A stretch of DNA of 64,000 bases from Aphidius gifuensis (taxonomy: Eukaryota > Arthropoda > Insecta > Hymenoptera > Braconidae). The position numbers and the translations under genes were made by a program. The notes under the pieces are model-generated. The model saw only the letters and a list, made by a program, of their open reading frames with translations, made no database searches and was not told the origin of the DNA. This document shows positions 25,359-36,870 of the stretch, piece after piece (the first letter of the stretch is position 1; each line of letters begins with the position of its first letter). The stretch spans positions 21,546,154 through 21,610,153 of the forward strand of contig NC_057788.1 of assembly GCF_014905175.1 (NCBI RefSeq), given 5' to 3'.

Positions 25359-27627
25359 TTAAGAAGCATTAGTCCTTGCAATCAACACAACTGAGTGTTT
25401 TGAAGGAACTTGAACATTTTTAAGATCCACTCTGGTACTGTGTTGAAATAAAAAAATAATAATCACATTAGATATCATGAAAATAATAAATATATAAAGT
25501 AAATTTTAAATAACGTACCCTTCAATGAGTGAGGATCCAAGTGAACTAATGCTAACTGTTGCAGTTGTTGATAAATTAATGGAAATCTTATTTGCAACAT
25601 TGACTGTCGCTGTTGCTGTATTTGAAAAATTTATAATCAATACAACTGACTCATTTTGTGAATTTCTTATTACTGATAAAGCTCGCTTGTCATCTGATAC
25701 AACAGCTTCAACACTTCCATTTATTAAACTCAATGAATTTGTCTTTAAGCTGACTAATTTTTGATAAATTTTTAAGTGCGAATCATTGGCTGCTATTTCT
25801 GCAGCTAAATTGAGACTTTTATAATTTTCATGAACAGGAATCCATGTTTGTGTTCCATTATTAAAACCTTAAATGAATTTTGGAATGAAGCAATAATAGA
25901 TTTAAATTGATGAAAATTAAATGAAAATTAAAATACCTGAATTAACAGTTGCATCCCATTGCATTGGTGTTCGATTTGGATCACGTGATTTAGATTTGTA
26001 TTTATCTTTGCCAGCTTGACAAGCTTGTGGATCTTGTGTATCCTCAAAACTTATATCAGATTTATCAAGCATACCAATTTCTTCACCATAATAAGTAACA
26101 GCAACACCTGGTAAAATCATTGACAACATATTCATTTGATCACCTCTTTCGGGATATCTTGTTGGAGTCCTTGGATTGTCATGATTACCCATCTGTATAT
26201 ATAGAACACATCATCAAAATATCATCAAAATTAATTCATTATAATTTTATTTACCACCCAGTTTGATGTGCCTCCTTTTTTATTGGCTTCTGTTATCCAA
26301 GTATCAATAACTCGCTTAAAGTCTGCAGGACTCGATGAATTATTTACTTCAGTTAAAAAATTAAAATTAAATGGCACATGTGATCCAAAATCATAATATT
26401 TTGTTGTATTAAGCAAAGAGGTATATGCTTCAGTCATCATAATCTAAAAAAAAAAAACGTATTTTAATTAAAAAAATACAGTTTTTATAATGTGACATAA
26501 TTAATTAAACAAACTTTTTCGTCTGTGTTGGTTTTGTTTGCATAATTATCAAGTACTCTTCTCCAGCTTTGAACTAAATCATATGTTTCATTTTGATCTT
26601 TTGTATGAGGATGATAAAGATAATCATATTCATTTGATTTAAATTGTGGCAAAAATGATCTTGGTTCATCAGCAAGATCTTCAATCTCAAACAGATGTGG
26701 TACAGCGTCAATACGAAAACCTTCAACGCCTTTACTCAACCAAAATGTAATGATATCCTGTTGAATAAAAATAAAAATTATATAATAGATAAATATATAA
26801 TCTTTTCACGGAATAAATATATATCCTAGAAATAGATTGGTTCTGCAAAATAAACGTTGAAGTTGTGATTGTTCTTGTTATGAGATTACCACTTGAGATT
26901 TTTACTTGAGATAATAGTAATCAGTGATTAAATAGTCAATGAATATTGAAAATTTACCTCCATTTCTTTTCGAACTAATGCACTGCGATAATTCAAGTCA
27001 GGTTGTCTTCTGTGAAATTGATGAAAATACCACAATTTTGAAGTACCATTATATGTCCAACCAGAACCACCAAAAACACTGAGCCAATTATTTGGTGCTG
27101 ATCCAATATCAGTTATTAAATCATCAGTTTGACCAAGTCCTTTTCGCCAAATATAATAATCTCTATATGGTGAGCCTTCTTTTAATGATTCTTTGAACCA
27201 AAAATGATCATCTGATGTATGATTTGGTACTAAATCAAGAATCACCTTATTTAAAAAAAATTAAAATTCTCATTAATTATTAAATAAATAAAATAAAATA
27301 ATATATAATTTATTGATCATTTGTTATTATACTTTAATTCCCAGTAGTTGTCATATACCTCTATGTTTCGAAAATCTGATATGTCATAACCAAAATCCAC
27401 CATAGGACTTGCATACATTGGCGACAACCATATTGCACCAATTCCACAATTTTTAATATGCATCAATTTGGATGTTATTCCTAATTAAAATTAAATATAA
27501 ATTTACCATTTAAATCACCAATTCCATCATGCATCCAAACTATTTTCCACCATCCTACATTTTTAATTGTCGCAGCTGATAGGCCAATCACTAGGATAAA
27601 AATAATTAAACTACCTGTTGATGACAT
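25359..27627 (-). CDS. Maltase-like alpha-glucosidase (GH13), eight exons, two internal deletions
   Basis: Hydrolyses terminal alpha-1,4-glucosides such as maltose or sucrose; secreted or gut-membrane bound. Exons in order: 27627-27507, 27480-27359, 27245-26958, 26757-26515, 26443-26255, 26192-25937, 25867-25519 and 25437-25359; all phases match, giving 548 residues. Residues 1-19 form a signal peptide (SLIIFILVIGLSAA). GH13 signatures: DLVPNH (residues 85-90), GFRIDAVP with nucleophile Asp194, MTEAYTS with acid/base Glu263, and GNHDNPR with Asp326. Two conserved blocks are missing: the YQIYPRSF-type first beta strand after WWKIV in exon 1, and about 20 residues (the PMFGT...DFD helix) at the exon 2/3 junction. 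Just past the exon 2 donor, frame-shifted remnants readable as LLGIK remain, as if the old exon end decayed. The gene is open but may not fold, so a recent pseudogene or neofunctionalised copy is possible. Confidence 0.85.
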
Positions 27628-30105
27628 TGTCGTATTATGCACTCGTTAAAAAATTTTATAACAATGGTTTATATAGTTGTCGCATTGTTGTGAAACAAAT
27701 GACACTTGACTGATGCAATAAATCGCATGTAAAAATTAATACTGATTAAATTTCAATAACTTGATTAACAATAAGATAATTTCGATCTTCTGGAAAATAA
27801 TAACAAATAAAAAATTAAATTATCAGTGATTCTTTTTTTTTTTATATTGATTTAGAAAATTATATATCAACAACTCAAGGAATTCAAGGTTTTATTGACT
27901 TTTCTTATCATCGAATCTTGTAGATAGAAAATCAACTGTACAAACAAAATTATATCAACAAAGAAAAAATAAAAAGTCAATTGATTATATGACTAATGTT
28001 CAATCATTGTCATATATAAATATAATCATTAAAAATTTAATAAGAATATTATATTTAAAAAAAAATAATAATACCTGCAATTTAATTATTTAAAAATTAT
28101 TATAACATTAACTGGATGTTATTTATAAATTCCAAAATATTGTTTTTTTTATTTATGTTAGATTAACTAATATTTAGTTAATTTTTCTAAATATTTTTTA
28201 AGTTATTATATATTTAGTATCAACCAGTTTAGTTCACCTGGTGGGGAAGAATGTCATCAAAACGAACTCCTGGGGTTTTTCCACACCAGGGATCTTTCAA
28301 GTTATCCTGATAAATCAGATACTGTGAATACATAAAATCTTATTTGTTTTTTTTTTAATTTTCAACTCCTTCAGATACGTATAAGTATATATTTTGTGAT
28401 GTCGTGGGATTAAAAATAAAAAATAATAAGCCATGCTAATTATCATAATTTTGATGAGAATTTAAAGCTTATATTAATGTCGTTGAACAAAATATTCTAA
28501 TAGTTATTAAAAATTAGTCACCAGGTCATCAGTGTTTAGTACCATTAATATTATTTTTATCTATCAAAGATATAAATGGATTATTAGTTTCAACGAAAAC
28601 TATAGACGTTATTGTGTAAAAATTATCAGTGATAAATTCACAATTAAAATATAATTTTTTATTGATAAAATAATTTAAAGTATGTATCAATTTGGGGGAT
28701 GACACCCCCTTTAATATTGAATAAAAATTTTTAACAGAGAGGAAGTCTCTACACGTGGGCTTCACGTGGTTTCCTGTCTCCGGTTTTTCCCTATTTGTGA
28801 CAGCGTGCGATCGCATATGCGCGATCTTGTAAGAATGTGTTATATAAAAATCCACAAATCATATCGTATGATACCCAAAAAAAAAAAAAAATCAAAAAAA
28901 TTACAAGACAATATGGGCGGATCGTGATGATTTATTTGATTAATATGTCAAAGATAACATTGACTTATTTTGCACCGTCAAATTTTTCATTTGAATTATT
29001 TATTAAATTATTTTTCAATTTTAATTTATAATATAAATAAAATATAATTAATAATTTTAAATAATTTAAATAATTTTTAACCAAGCAAGTTTGACGAGAA
29101 TTAATTATTGAATACGTATATATTTTTGCTGATCAAGCATAAAATCATTTCATTGAGTAAAATTTACGTGTAAAAAATTTTATCAATATAAAAAATTTTC
29201 ATTCAATAAGAAAGGGGATGTTACCCCAAAAATTAGGATACACTCGACATTAAAAAAAATAACAAATGATTTTTTTATATTTTTTATTTATAAGTTTATG
29301 AGTTTTTACGATTGTCGAACGAGGGTTAAAAGGCAGGTGGTAGTCGTGCACTTGTTATTCCCCTTCATACATGTGAACGAGAATTAATTATAAATTCTAG
29401 TGTGGTATAGACACAACCCTGCATCCAACAGCGATCAATTGAAAAAAATTTAAATGAAATACAATAGAATAAAAACAGATTACTCAATAAAATAAAAGAT
29501 CATGACCCTGTCAAAATTTATTATTGGTTTTCATTGAATTTTCAGCAGGCAAATCGAAATTAAACAAATACTTATTATTTATATTATATCTAAACTATTT
29601 TATTTTTTTTTAAATAATATACACCCATGTGAAAATAATAAAATAAAAAAAATTTAGATAAGATTGATTACCCCCACGGAAAATTTATACATATATTTAA
29701 TTTGAATCTAAAAATTCATATGTTCGCAAGTCATAATGGAATGCGTCGTAACAGTATGCTTTACACGTATCCCGTTGTGAGGGGTAAAACGTATACCCAG
29801 TTTGATAATTTTTTTTATTTTTGGGTCGCTTTATCGTGTCTTTGTATCAGATTGACTCCTTGATCAACCTTAGCCAATAGAAAAATCATAATTTTTTGTA
29901 GTTCTTTGTCTGTCAATTTTTTTGTCACAATTATCAGAATAAAATCAATATTTATCTCGCGCAATTTTTTACATTGATATATTATAAAAAAGAGCGTTGA
30001 AGAGAAGCTTTTTTTTAATCTTTTTATAATGACATGTATATGTGTGTTGACATCTAACAAGATTGCATAACTATATAAAAAATTTATCACGTAAATTTGT
30101 AGCTT
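27628..30105. other. Intergenic spacer, no supported gene
   Basis: Mostly AT-rich. Two GC-richer patches stand out: about 28220-28330, containing TTCACCTGGTGGGGAA and later TTTCCACACCAGGG, and about 28740-28840, containing two CACGTGG motifs and a CGATCGCATATGCGCGATC stretch. A GC-rich 15-mer, TCCCGTTGTGAGGGG, lies at 29770-29784 and recurs inverted at 35908-35922. Short ORFs here lack recognisable features. Confidence 0.5.
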
Positions 30106-30122
30106 CCCGAGTTAAAATTTTT
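30106..30122 (+). repeat. Left terminal inverted repeat of the 5-kb element
   Basis: CCCGAGTTAAAATTTTT; pairs with 35104-35120 with one mismatch. The sequence just outside (TGTAGCTT) does not match the right flank (TTACATAA). Confidence 0.55.
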
Positions 30123-30385
30123 CAGTCTTGCTGAGTCTTTTGCGTCTTGCTCAGTCTTGCTGAGAAGAGAATAATCTTTGTGCGTCTTTAGTTGTCTTTA
30201 TTTTAAAGATGATCGTCTTTAAATGTCTTTAAAAAATTCCCTTTCTTTCCGTCATTTATTTTTCAGTCAATATTTCAAAGACAATTGTCTTTAATTGTCT
30301 TTAAAAAAAGGCCTTTTTTTTTCATCATTTTTTCGGTCTTTTTTTTAAAGACGATTGTCTTTCGGGTCTTGGAAAAGCTTGTCTT
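30123..30385 (+). repeat. Subterminal GTCTT/AAAGAC repeats, left
   Basis: Repeated GTCTTGCTGAGTC and AAAGACGATTGTCTTTAA motifs, many individually palindromic. The inverted counterpart is at 34872-35093. Confidence 0.7.
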
Positions 30386-30499
30386 CATATTCTTCAAAGA
30401 AAAAAAAAACTTAGAAAAAAATCACTGAACAGGGACTTAGAATAATTTACTCGCGAAAATAAATTTGAATAATTTACTCGCGAATAATTAATTTTAATA

Positions 30500-30675
30500 A
30501 TTTCTAAGGAAAAGTTGACTTCCTAAGGAAATAATGTTGCCAAAAAAATAAATTCGCAGTGTAAATTTTTTTTACAGCAATTTGACAAAGTAATTTCTTT
30601 CTAATATAAATTAAAGCTGTAAAAATAATCTACACTGCAGATTTATTTATTTGGCAACATTATTTCCTTAAAAAC
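30500..30675. repeat. Hairpin repeat unit (GCAGTGTAGATTATTTTTACAG family), left copy
   Basis: One arm runs AAGGAAATAATGTTGCC...GCAGTGTAAATT...TTACAGC and the other is its inverse, ending GGCAACATTATTTCCTT, with a short spacer. The same hairpin recurs at 33670-34565, so the family brackets the tandem core on both sides. Confidence 0.75.
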
Positions 30676-30871
30676 ATTTGCACACGGAGAGAATTTTTTT
30701 GTGAAATTTACAGGGTATAACCACGACAGTTGGAATCGAAATGACATGCCTGGTAATGAGATAATGTCTACAAAAAGAATAGAACTTGATGAATTAATTA
30801 GTGATCTGCTACTAATCCTTGGTATTTTACTTTATAAAACAAATAAAAAATATGCAATTTATTTTAATAAA

Positions 30872-33660
30872 TAAAAATGTCCAAGGAAAAGCAGTAGCTA
30901 AGGAAAAGATGTAGCTAAGGAATTAATGTGACTAAGGAATTATGTTTTAAGGAAATATATTTGCTTGAAAAATAATTTTTTGGCAACCTCAATTCCTTAG
31001 TTGCTTATCTTTTTTCTATTATTGATTTTTAAAAAATAAATTTACATGTATTTTATTTATAAAATAAATAAAAATGTCCAAGGAAAAGCAGTAGCTAAGG
31101 AAAAGATGTAGCTAAGGAATTAATGTGACCAAAGAATTATGTTTCAAGGAAATATTTCCTTAGTCACATTAATTCCTTAGTTGTTATTTTTTCTTATTAC
31201 TGCTTTCCTTGGACATTTTATTTATTTTATAAATAAAAATACATGTAAATTTATTTTTAAAAATACAAATGTCCAAGGAAAAGCAGTAGCTAAGGAATTA
31301 TCGTGGCTAAGGAATTAATGTTGCCAAAAAATTATGTTTCAAGGAAATAATTCCTGAGTCACATTAATTCTTTAGCTACTGCTTTTCCTTGGACATTTGT
31401 ATTTTTAAAAAATAAATTTACATGTATTTTATTTATAAAATAAATAAAAATGTCCAAGGAAAAGCAGTAGCTAAGGAAAAGATGTAGCTAAGGAATTAAT
31501 GTGACTAAGGAATTATTTCCTTAAAACATAATTCTTTGGCAACCTCAATTCCTTAGCTACATCTTTTCCTTAGCTACTGCTTTTCCTTGGACATTTGTAT
31601 TTTTAAAAAATAAATTTACATGTATTTTATTTATAAAATAAATAAAAAATGTCCAAGGAAAAGCAGTAGCTAAGGAAAAGATGTAGCTAAGGAATTAATG
31701 TGACCAAAGAATTATGTTTCAAGGAAATAATTCCTTAGTCACATTAATTCCTTAGCTACATCTTTTCCTTAGCTACTGCTTTTCCTTGGACATTTGTATT
31801 TTTAAAAAATAAATTTACATGTATTTTATTTATAAAAAAAATTAAAAAGGTCCAAGGAAAAGCAGTAGCTGAAGAAAAGCAGTAGCTAAGGAAAAGATGT
31901 AGCTAAGGAATTAAAGTGACCAAAAAATTATGTTTCAAGGAAATAATTCCTTAGTCACATTAATTCCTTAGCTACATCTTTTCCTTAGCTACTGCTTTTC
32001 CTTGGACATTTTTATTTATTTTATAAATAAAATACATGTAAATTTATTTTTTAAAAATACAAATGTCCAAGGAAAAGCAGTAGCTAAGGAATTATCGTGG
32101 CTAAGGAATTAATGTTGCCAAAAAATTATGTTTCAAGGAAATAATTCCTGAGTCACATTAATTCTTTAGCTACTGCTTTTCCTTGGACATTTGTATTTAA
32201 AAAAAAAAAATTTACATGTATTTTATTTATAAAATAAATAAAAATGTCCAAGGAAAAGCAGTAGCTAAGGAAAAGATGTAGCTAAGGAATTAATGTGACT
32301 AAGGAATTATTTCCTTAAAACATAATTCTTTGGCAACCTCAATTCCTTAGCTACATCTTCTCCTTAGCTACTGCTTTTCCTTGGACATTTGTATTTTAAA
32401 AAAATAAATTTACATGTATTTTATTTATAAAATAAATAAAAAATGTCCAAGGGAAAGCAGGAGCTAATGAATTAATGTTGCCAAAGAATTATGTTTCAAG
32501 GAAAGAATTCCTTAGTCACATTAATTCCTTAGCTACATCTTTTCCTTGGCTACTGCTTTTCCTTGGACATTTGTATTTTAAAAAAATAAATTTACATGTA
32601 TTTTATTTATAAAACAAATAAAAAATGTCCAAGGGAAAGCAGTAGCTGAAGAAAAGCAGTGGCTAAGGGAAAGCAGGAGCTAATGAATTAATGTTGCCAA
32701 AGAATTATGTTTCAAGGAAAGAATTCCTTAGTCACATTAATTCCTTAGCTACATCTTTTCCTTGGCTACTGCTTTTCCTTGGACATTTTTTATTTATTTC
32801 ATAAATAAGATACATGTAAATTTTTTTTTTTAAAATACAAATGTCGAGGGAAAAGCAGTAGCTAAGGAATTAATGTGGCTAAGGAATTAATATTGCCAAA
32901 AAATTATGTTTCAAGGAATGAATTCCTTAGTCACATTAATTCCTTAGCTACATCTTTTCCTTAGCTACTGCTTTTCCTTGGACATTTTTTATTTATTTTA
33001 TAAATAAAATACATGTAAATTTTTTTTTTTAAAATACAAATGTCCAAGGAAAAGATGTAGCTAAGGAATTGAGGCTGCCAAAGAATTATGTTTCAAGGAA
33101 AGAATTCGTTAGTCACATTAATTCCTTAGCTACATCTTTTCCTTAGCTACATCTTTTCCTTAGCTACTGCTTTTTCTTGGACATTTTTTATTTATTTTAT
33201 AAATAAAATACATGTAAATTTATTTTTCAAAAATACAAATGTCCAAGGAAAAGCAGTAGCTAAGGAATTAATGTGACTAAGGAATTATTTCCTTGAAACA
33301 TAATTCCTTAGTCACATTAATTCCTTAGCTACATCTTTTCCTTAGCTACTGCTTTTCCTTGGACATTTTTTATTTAGTTTAAAAATAAAATACATGTAAA
33401 TTTATTTTTTAAAAATACAAATGTCCAAGAGAAAGCAGTAGCTAAGGAAAAGATGTAGCTAAGGAATTGAGGCTGCCAAAGAATTATGTTTCAAGGAAAT
33501 AATTCCTTAGTCACATTAATTCCTTAGCTACATCTTTTCCTTAGCTACATCTTTTCCTTAGCTACTGCTTTTTCTTGGACATTTTTTATTTATTTCATAA
33601 ATAAAATACATGTCAATTTATTTTTTAAAAATGCAAATGTCCAAGGAAAAGCAGTAGCTA
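30872..33660. repeat. Tandem array of about 15 palindromic units, period 180-216 bp
   Basis: TGTCCAAGG(A/G)AAAGCAG begins units at roughly 30878, 31075, 31269, 31451, 31650, 31850, 32064, 32247, 32443, 32627, 32843, 33039, 33240, 33421 and 33637. Most units then read back as the inverse (CTGCTTTTCCTTGGACA). The linker is palindromic too, centred on ACATGT between TTTATTTTATAAATAAAATA-type arms. Submotifs GCAGTAGCTAAGG, AAGATGTAGCTAAGG and AATTAATGTGACTAAGG are reshuffled between units, which suggests repeated unequal exchange or replication slippage. No coding potential. Confidence 0.9.
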
Positions 33661-33669
33661 AGGAAAAAA

Positions 33670-34565
33670 TGTAGATTACTTTTACAGAATTATTTTCTAT
33701 TAAAAAGGAATGACATTGTCAAATTGCTGTAAAAATAATCTATACATCGCGAATTTATATACTTGACAACTTTCTTTTCATAGAAAAATTTTCCAATAGC
33801 TCAATAATTAATTATGGCAAATGTTTCTAAGGAAATAGTGTTGCCAAATGAATGAATCCGCAGTGTAGATTATTTTTACAGCAATTTGACAAAGTAATTT
33901 TTTTTTAATAGAAATTAATGCTGTAAAAATAATCTACACTGCGGATTTATTTATTTGGCAACATTATTTCCTTAGAAAAATTTGCCAATATAGCTAAATA
34001 ATTATTTATGGCAAATTTTTCTAAGGAAACAATGTTCCCAAATGAATTAATCCGCAGTGTCGATTATTGTTACAGCATTAATTTTCATTTAAAAAAAATT
34101 ACTTCGTCAAAATCCTGTAAAAATAATCTACACTGCAAATTTATTCACTTGGCAACTTCTTTTCTTTATAGAGAAATTTGCCAATAGCTGAATAATAAAT
34201 TATGGCAAATGTATCTGAGGACATAATGTTGCCAGATAAATTAATCAGCAGTGTAGATTATTTTACAGCATTAATTTATATTAGAAAGAAATTACTTTGT
34301 CAAATTGCTGAAAAAATAATTTACACTGCGAATTTGTTTACTTGGCAACTTCCTTTCCTTAGAAAAATTTGCCAATAGCTAAATAATTATTTATGGCAAA
34401 TGTTTCTGAGGAAACAACGTTACCAAATGAATTAATCCGCAGTGTAGATTATTTTTACAGCGATAATTTTCATTCAAAAGAAATTACTTTGTCAAATTGC
34501 TATAAAAATAATCTAGACTGCGTATTAATTTATTTGGCAGCATTATTTCCATAGACACATTTGCC
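33670..34565. repeat. Five hairpin units of about 150-185 bp, right side
   Basis: Successive inverted pairs of the AATCCGCAGTGTAGATTATT / AATAATCTACACTGCGGATT motif, each arm ending in GTTGCCAAAT or ATTTGGCAAC next to AAGGAAA. They are homologous to 30500-30675 on the other side of the tandem core. Confidence 0.8.
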
Positions 34566-34715
34566 ATAATTAATTAAATAAAAAACTATTTAATTAGGTC
34601 CAGAATAAATAACGAAGGTGGACTCTCTTTTTTTATTTTTCTAATCAATTATGCTTGTATGGATCACCTCGTAGTTTATGAAAACAAAATTATAAATATA
34701 TCCAACATGTAAAAA

Positions 34716-34830
34716 TGGTCCCGCGCGTTAGGGCATAGGTTTAGTAATTCGAAAGACGTTCGATCGAATTCGGGTAGGGAAAAATGAATGTAAAATATAG
34801 TAGGGCATCAAAAAAAAAAAAAAAAAAAAA
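34716..34830 (+). mobile_element. Possible tRNA-related SINE with poly-A tail
   Basis: Begins GGTCCCGCGCGTTAGGGC, includes GTTCGATCGAATTC resembling a Pol III B box, then CGGGTAGGGA that can pair with the 5' TCCCG, and ends in a 21-nt poly-A. This fits a retroposed tRNA-like unit inserted into the larger repeat. A match to a known tRNA was not verified. Confidence 0.35.
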
Positions 34831-34871
34831 TATAAAATCAATTAAATATAAAATACTTTTTTTTTTAAATT

Positions 34872-35093
34872 TCTTTGGCAAACACTTTCAATTGAAGACT
34901 TGTTTTTAAAAGACCCTTTATTTAAAGACGCAACAAGACAATCGTCTTTGAGAGTCTTTTCAAAAATGAGCTCATCTATAAAGACTCTCAAAGACGATTG
35001 TCTTATTATTGAAAGACAATCATAAAAAATCGACAAGTCTTGGAAAGTCTTGGAACTTGGACGTATAAAGACTGTTCCAAGACAAAGCGGAAT
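34872..35093 (-). repeat. Subterminal AAGAC/GTCTT repeats, right
   Basis: Contains AAGACAATCGTCTTTGAG and its inverse, and AAAGTCTTGGAA motifs. It is inverted relative to 30123-30385, as expected for the two sides of one symmetric element. Confidence 0.65.
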
Positions 35094-35103
35094 TAAAAAA
35101 TTT

Positions 35104-35120
35104 AAAAATTTCAACTCGGG
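35104..35120 (-). repeat. Right terminal inverted repeat of the 5-kb element
   Basis: AAAAATTTCAACTCGGG, inverse of 30106-30122 apart from one base. Confidence 0.55.
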
Positions 35121-36397
35121 TTACATAAAAAATAGAAATTGAAAAAACTAGAAAAGAGTTTGATATAATGACAAAAAATTTTCAGTCTCTATGTCAAATG
35201 ATTGAAGAATAAGACTACTGGAGAAACAGAGGCTGCAGTCTTTATCATGGCAAACACCCAAGGAATGTCTTCATTAAAATACTTGTCTTCATTGTTTATG
35301 CAAAGCAAAAACAGAGTGAGATGATGATGAGGTCGTTCGTCTCTACCGCTTATTATATATGAAAATGTCATGGCGCCACTGGGATCTATACAGATAAATA
35401 TATTTTTAATTTATAAAATTCAGATTTTGTTTTTTTTTTATTCTTTTATTTTTTTGCTTATCTTATCTCATCAAGGGTTTCATTTTTTTTTTCTTCATAT
35501 ATATCAAGAGTTGATATTCTTGCTATAGTGTGTATTTCAAAAAAAAAAAAAAAAATTATACGAGTTAGATTTACAACCACAAATACATTTTTAATGAATA
35601 TATATTTAGGTGTTAATTGTACTACACATAATTCGTTAATTTTTGCAAATTTTTTTGAAGCGCGTGCGAGATAAATATGACGTCACATAAGTACATACAT
35701 TAATGTAATATATGATACTAAAAAATTCAATAGAACATTATTTTATATGAAATAAAATGATGCTGAAACAGCGCAATCTTTACTTTTTTTTTTATTTTTT
35801 TTTTTGAGGATAATTAAATAAGAATATTTTAAAGATGAGTATCGTTGATATTTAAAAAAAAAAAATAACAAAAAAACTGGTCGTATAAACATAAAACGAG
35901 ATTGTGGCCCCTCACAACGGGACGCAAATCGCCAGAATAAACGCCGACGGTTGCTTGGATCATTCGATATGGGACACAAAATGATCTGAGAATTAGACAG
36001 CATGATTTCAACATTCCTATAATGTCCAAAAAAAGAATAATGTCACTGAAATACTCTATGAGAAAATCGATTGAGTTATTACACTGTATTTTCGTGTAAA
36101 TTAAAACGTATTTTTATATAAAAATGAATTAACAAAAAAAAATATATATATATTTCTCTATATGAAAAATCATTTTTCATGATAAGATTTTATTATTGAT
36201 TGATTTCAAATTTAAAATAAAAAAAAAATTTTTAATATATTCATCATACATATTTTTAAAATTATTTTATATTGTTTTTTTATTTATTGATTGATGACAG
36301 TTATTTTGAAAGAAAAAAAAATTAAATATTAATTTATAAATATGTAAAATATTTATTGAAATACAATGTTTTTTTTTTTTTTTTTTGAGTAAAATTA
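35121..36397. other. Intergenic spacer
   Basis: AT-rich with two GC-richer patches, 35200-35390 and 35880-36010. The second contains CCCCTCACAACGGGA, the inverse of a 15-mer at 29770-29784. No gene is supported; ORFs here are short and overlap on both phases. Confidence 0.5.
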
Positions 36398-36637
36398 TTA
36401 ATCTAATGTTACATTTTGTACATTAGAATAATTGTTATTTATAAGTTGTATCATTTTTTTATTTCTGACTGTTTTTGATATGCTGGATATTTGATAAGGA
36501 TTCCATTCTTCAATTTCAAGTTTCCAAGGATCAAAGCCAATGTTAATATCACCTGGTGGATAATCTATAGGTAATGCATTAATGCAATATATTGTTGCAG
36601 CAATCAATAATGCCAATTTAATAAAAGTATTAATCAT
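36398..36637 (-). CDS. Small secreted peptide of 79 residues, unknown function
   Basis: The ORF starts at an ATG lying directly after a splice acceptor (TTTACAG|ATG), so a 5' UTR intron is likely; a matching GTAAGT-type donor is present near 36800-36806. An in-frame ATG at 36658 lies inside that intron and is less likely the start. Residues 1-20 (INTFIKLALLIAATIYCINA) form a clear signal peptide. The mature part begins about LPIDYPPGDINIGFDPW and ends VQNVTLD; it is acidic, has no cysteine and carries two N-x-S/T sites. Not recognised. It could be a venom, immune or hormone-like peptide; orphan small genes of this kind are common in insects. A spurious ORF is less likely given the signal peptide and the acceptor placed at the ATG. 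Confidence 0.55.
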   Translation of the reverse strand: MINTFIKLALLIAATIYCINALPIDYPPGDINIGFDPWKLEIEEWNPYQISSISKTVRNKKMIQLINNNYSNVQNVTLD

Positions 36638-36806
36638 CTGTAAATAATTTTGATACATTGTTTTAAAAAATATTTCTCAGTGTAATTACGTTTATTTTTT
36701 TTTATTTAAATTTTAAATATAATAGATAGTAGATAAATAATATTATTTATTAATAATATTGTATATTAACTGATCTATTATTTTATTTATTAAATCTTAC
36801 TTACAT

Positions 36807-36870
36807 TTATTTTTTTTTTTTTACTGTTAAGACACTACGGTTTGAGGAGTATATCGCACAATGAGCGGCT
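36807..36870 (-). promoter_or_regulatory. Possible 5' UTR exon and promoter area of the small secreted peptide
   Basis: A donor-like GTAAGTAAG on the minus strand ends near 36806. Upstream, GC-richer DNA (ACTGTTAAGACACTACGG) marks a possible transcription start. Inferred from splice logic only. Confidence 0.25.

Larger units (their letters stand above)
30106..35120. mobile_element. 5-kb noncoding element with inverted CCCGAG termini and palindromic tandem core
   Basis: The left end reads CCCGAGTTAAAATTTTT (30106-30122) and the right end AAAAATTTCAACTCGGG (35104-35120), inverted repeats with one mismatch over 17 bp. Inside each end lie AAGAC/GTCTT-rich subterminal repeats in inverted arrangement (30123-30385 and 34872-35093), then hairpin units of about 140 bp, then a tandem core (30872-33660). 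No transposase or other ORF was found, so this would be a non-autonomous DNA transposon, or a TIR element expanded by satellite growth. No clear target-site duplication is visible beside the termini, which weakens the transposon reading. A poly-A-tailed insertion lies inside at 34716-34830. Confidence 0.6.

Noticed and set aside
28529..28855. 108-residue minus-strand ORF
   Set aside because: No signal peptide, domain or splice context recognised; mostly low-complexity.
34842..35114. 90-residue minus-strand ORF
   Set aside because: It translates the AAGAC subterminal repeats and the right terminus of the repeat element.
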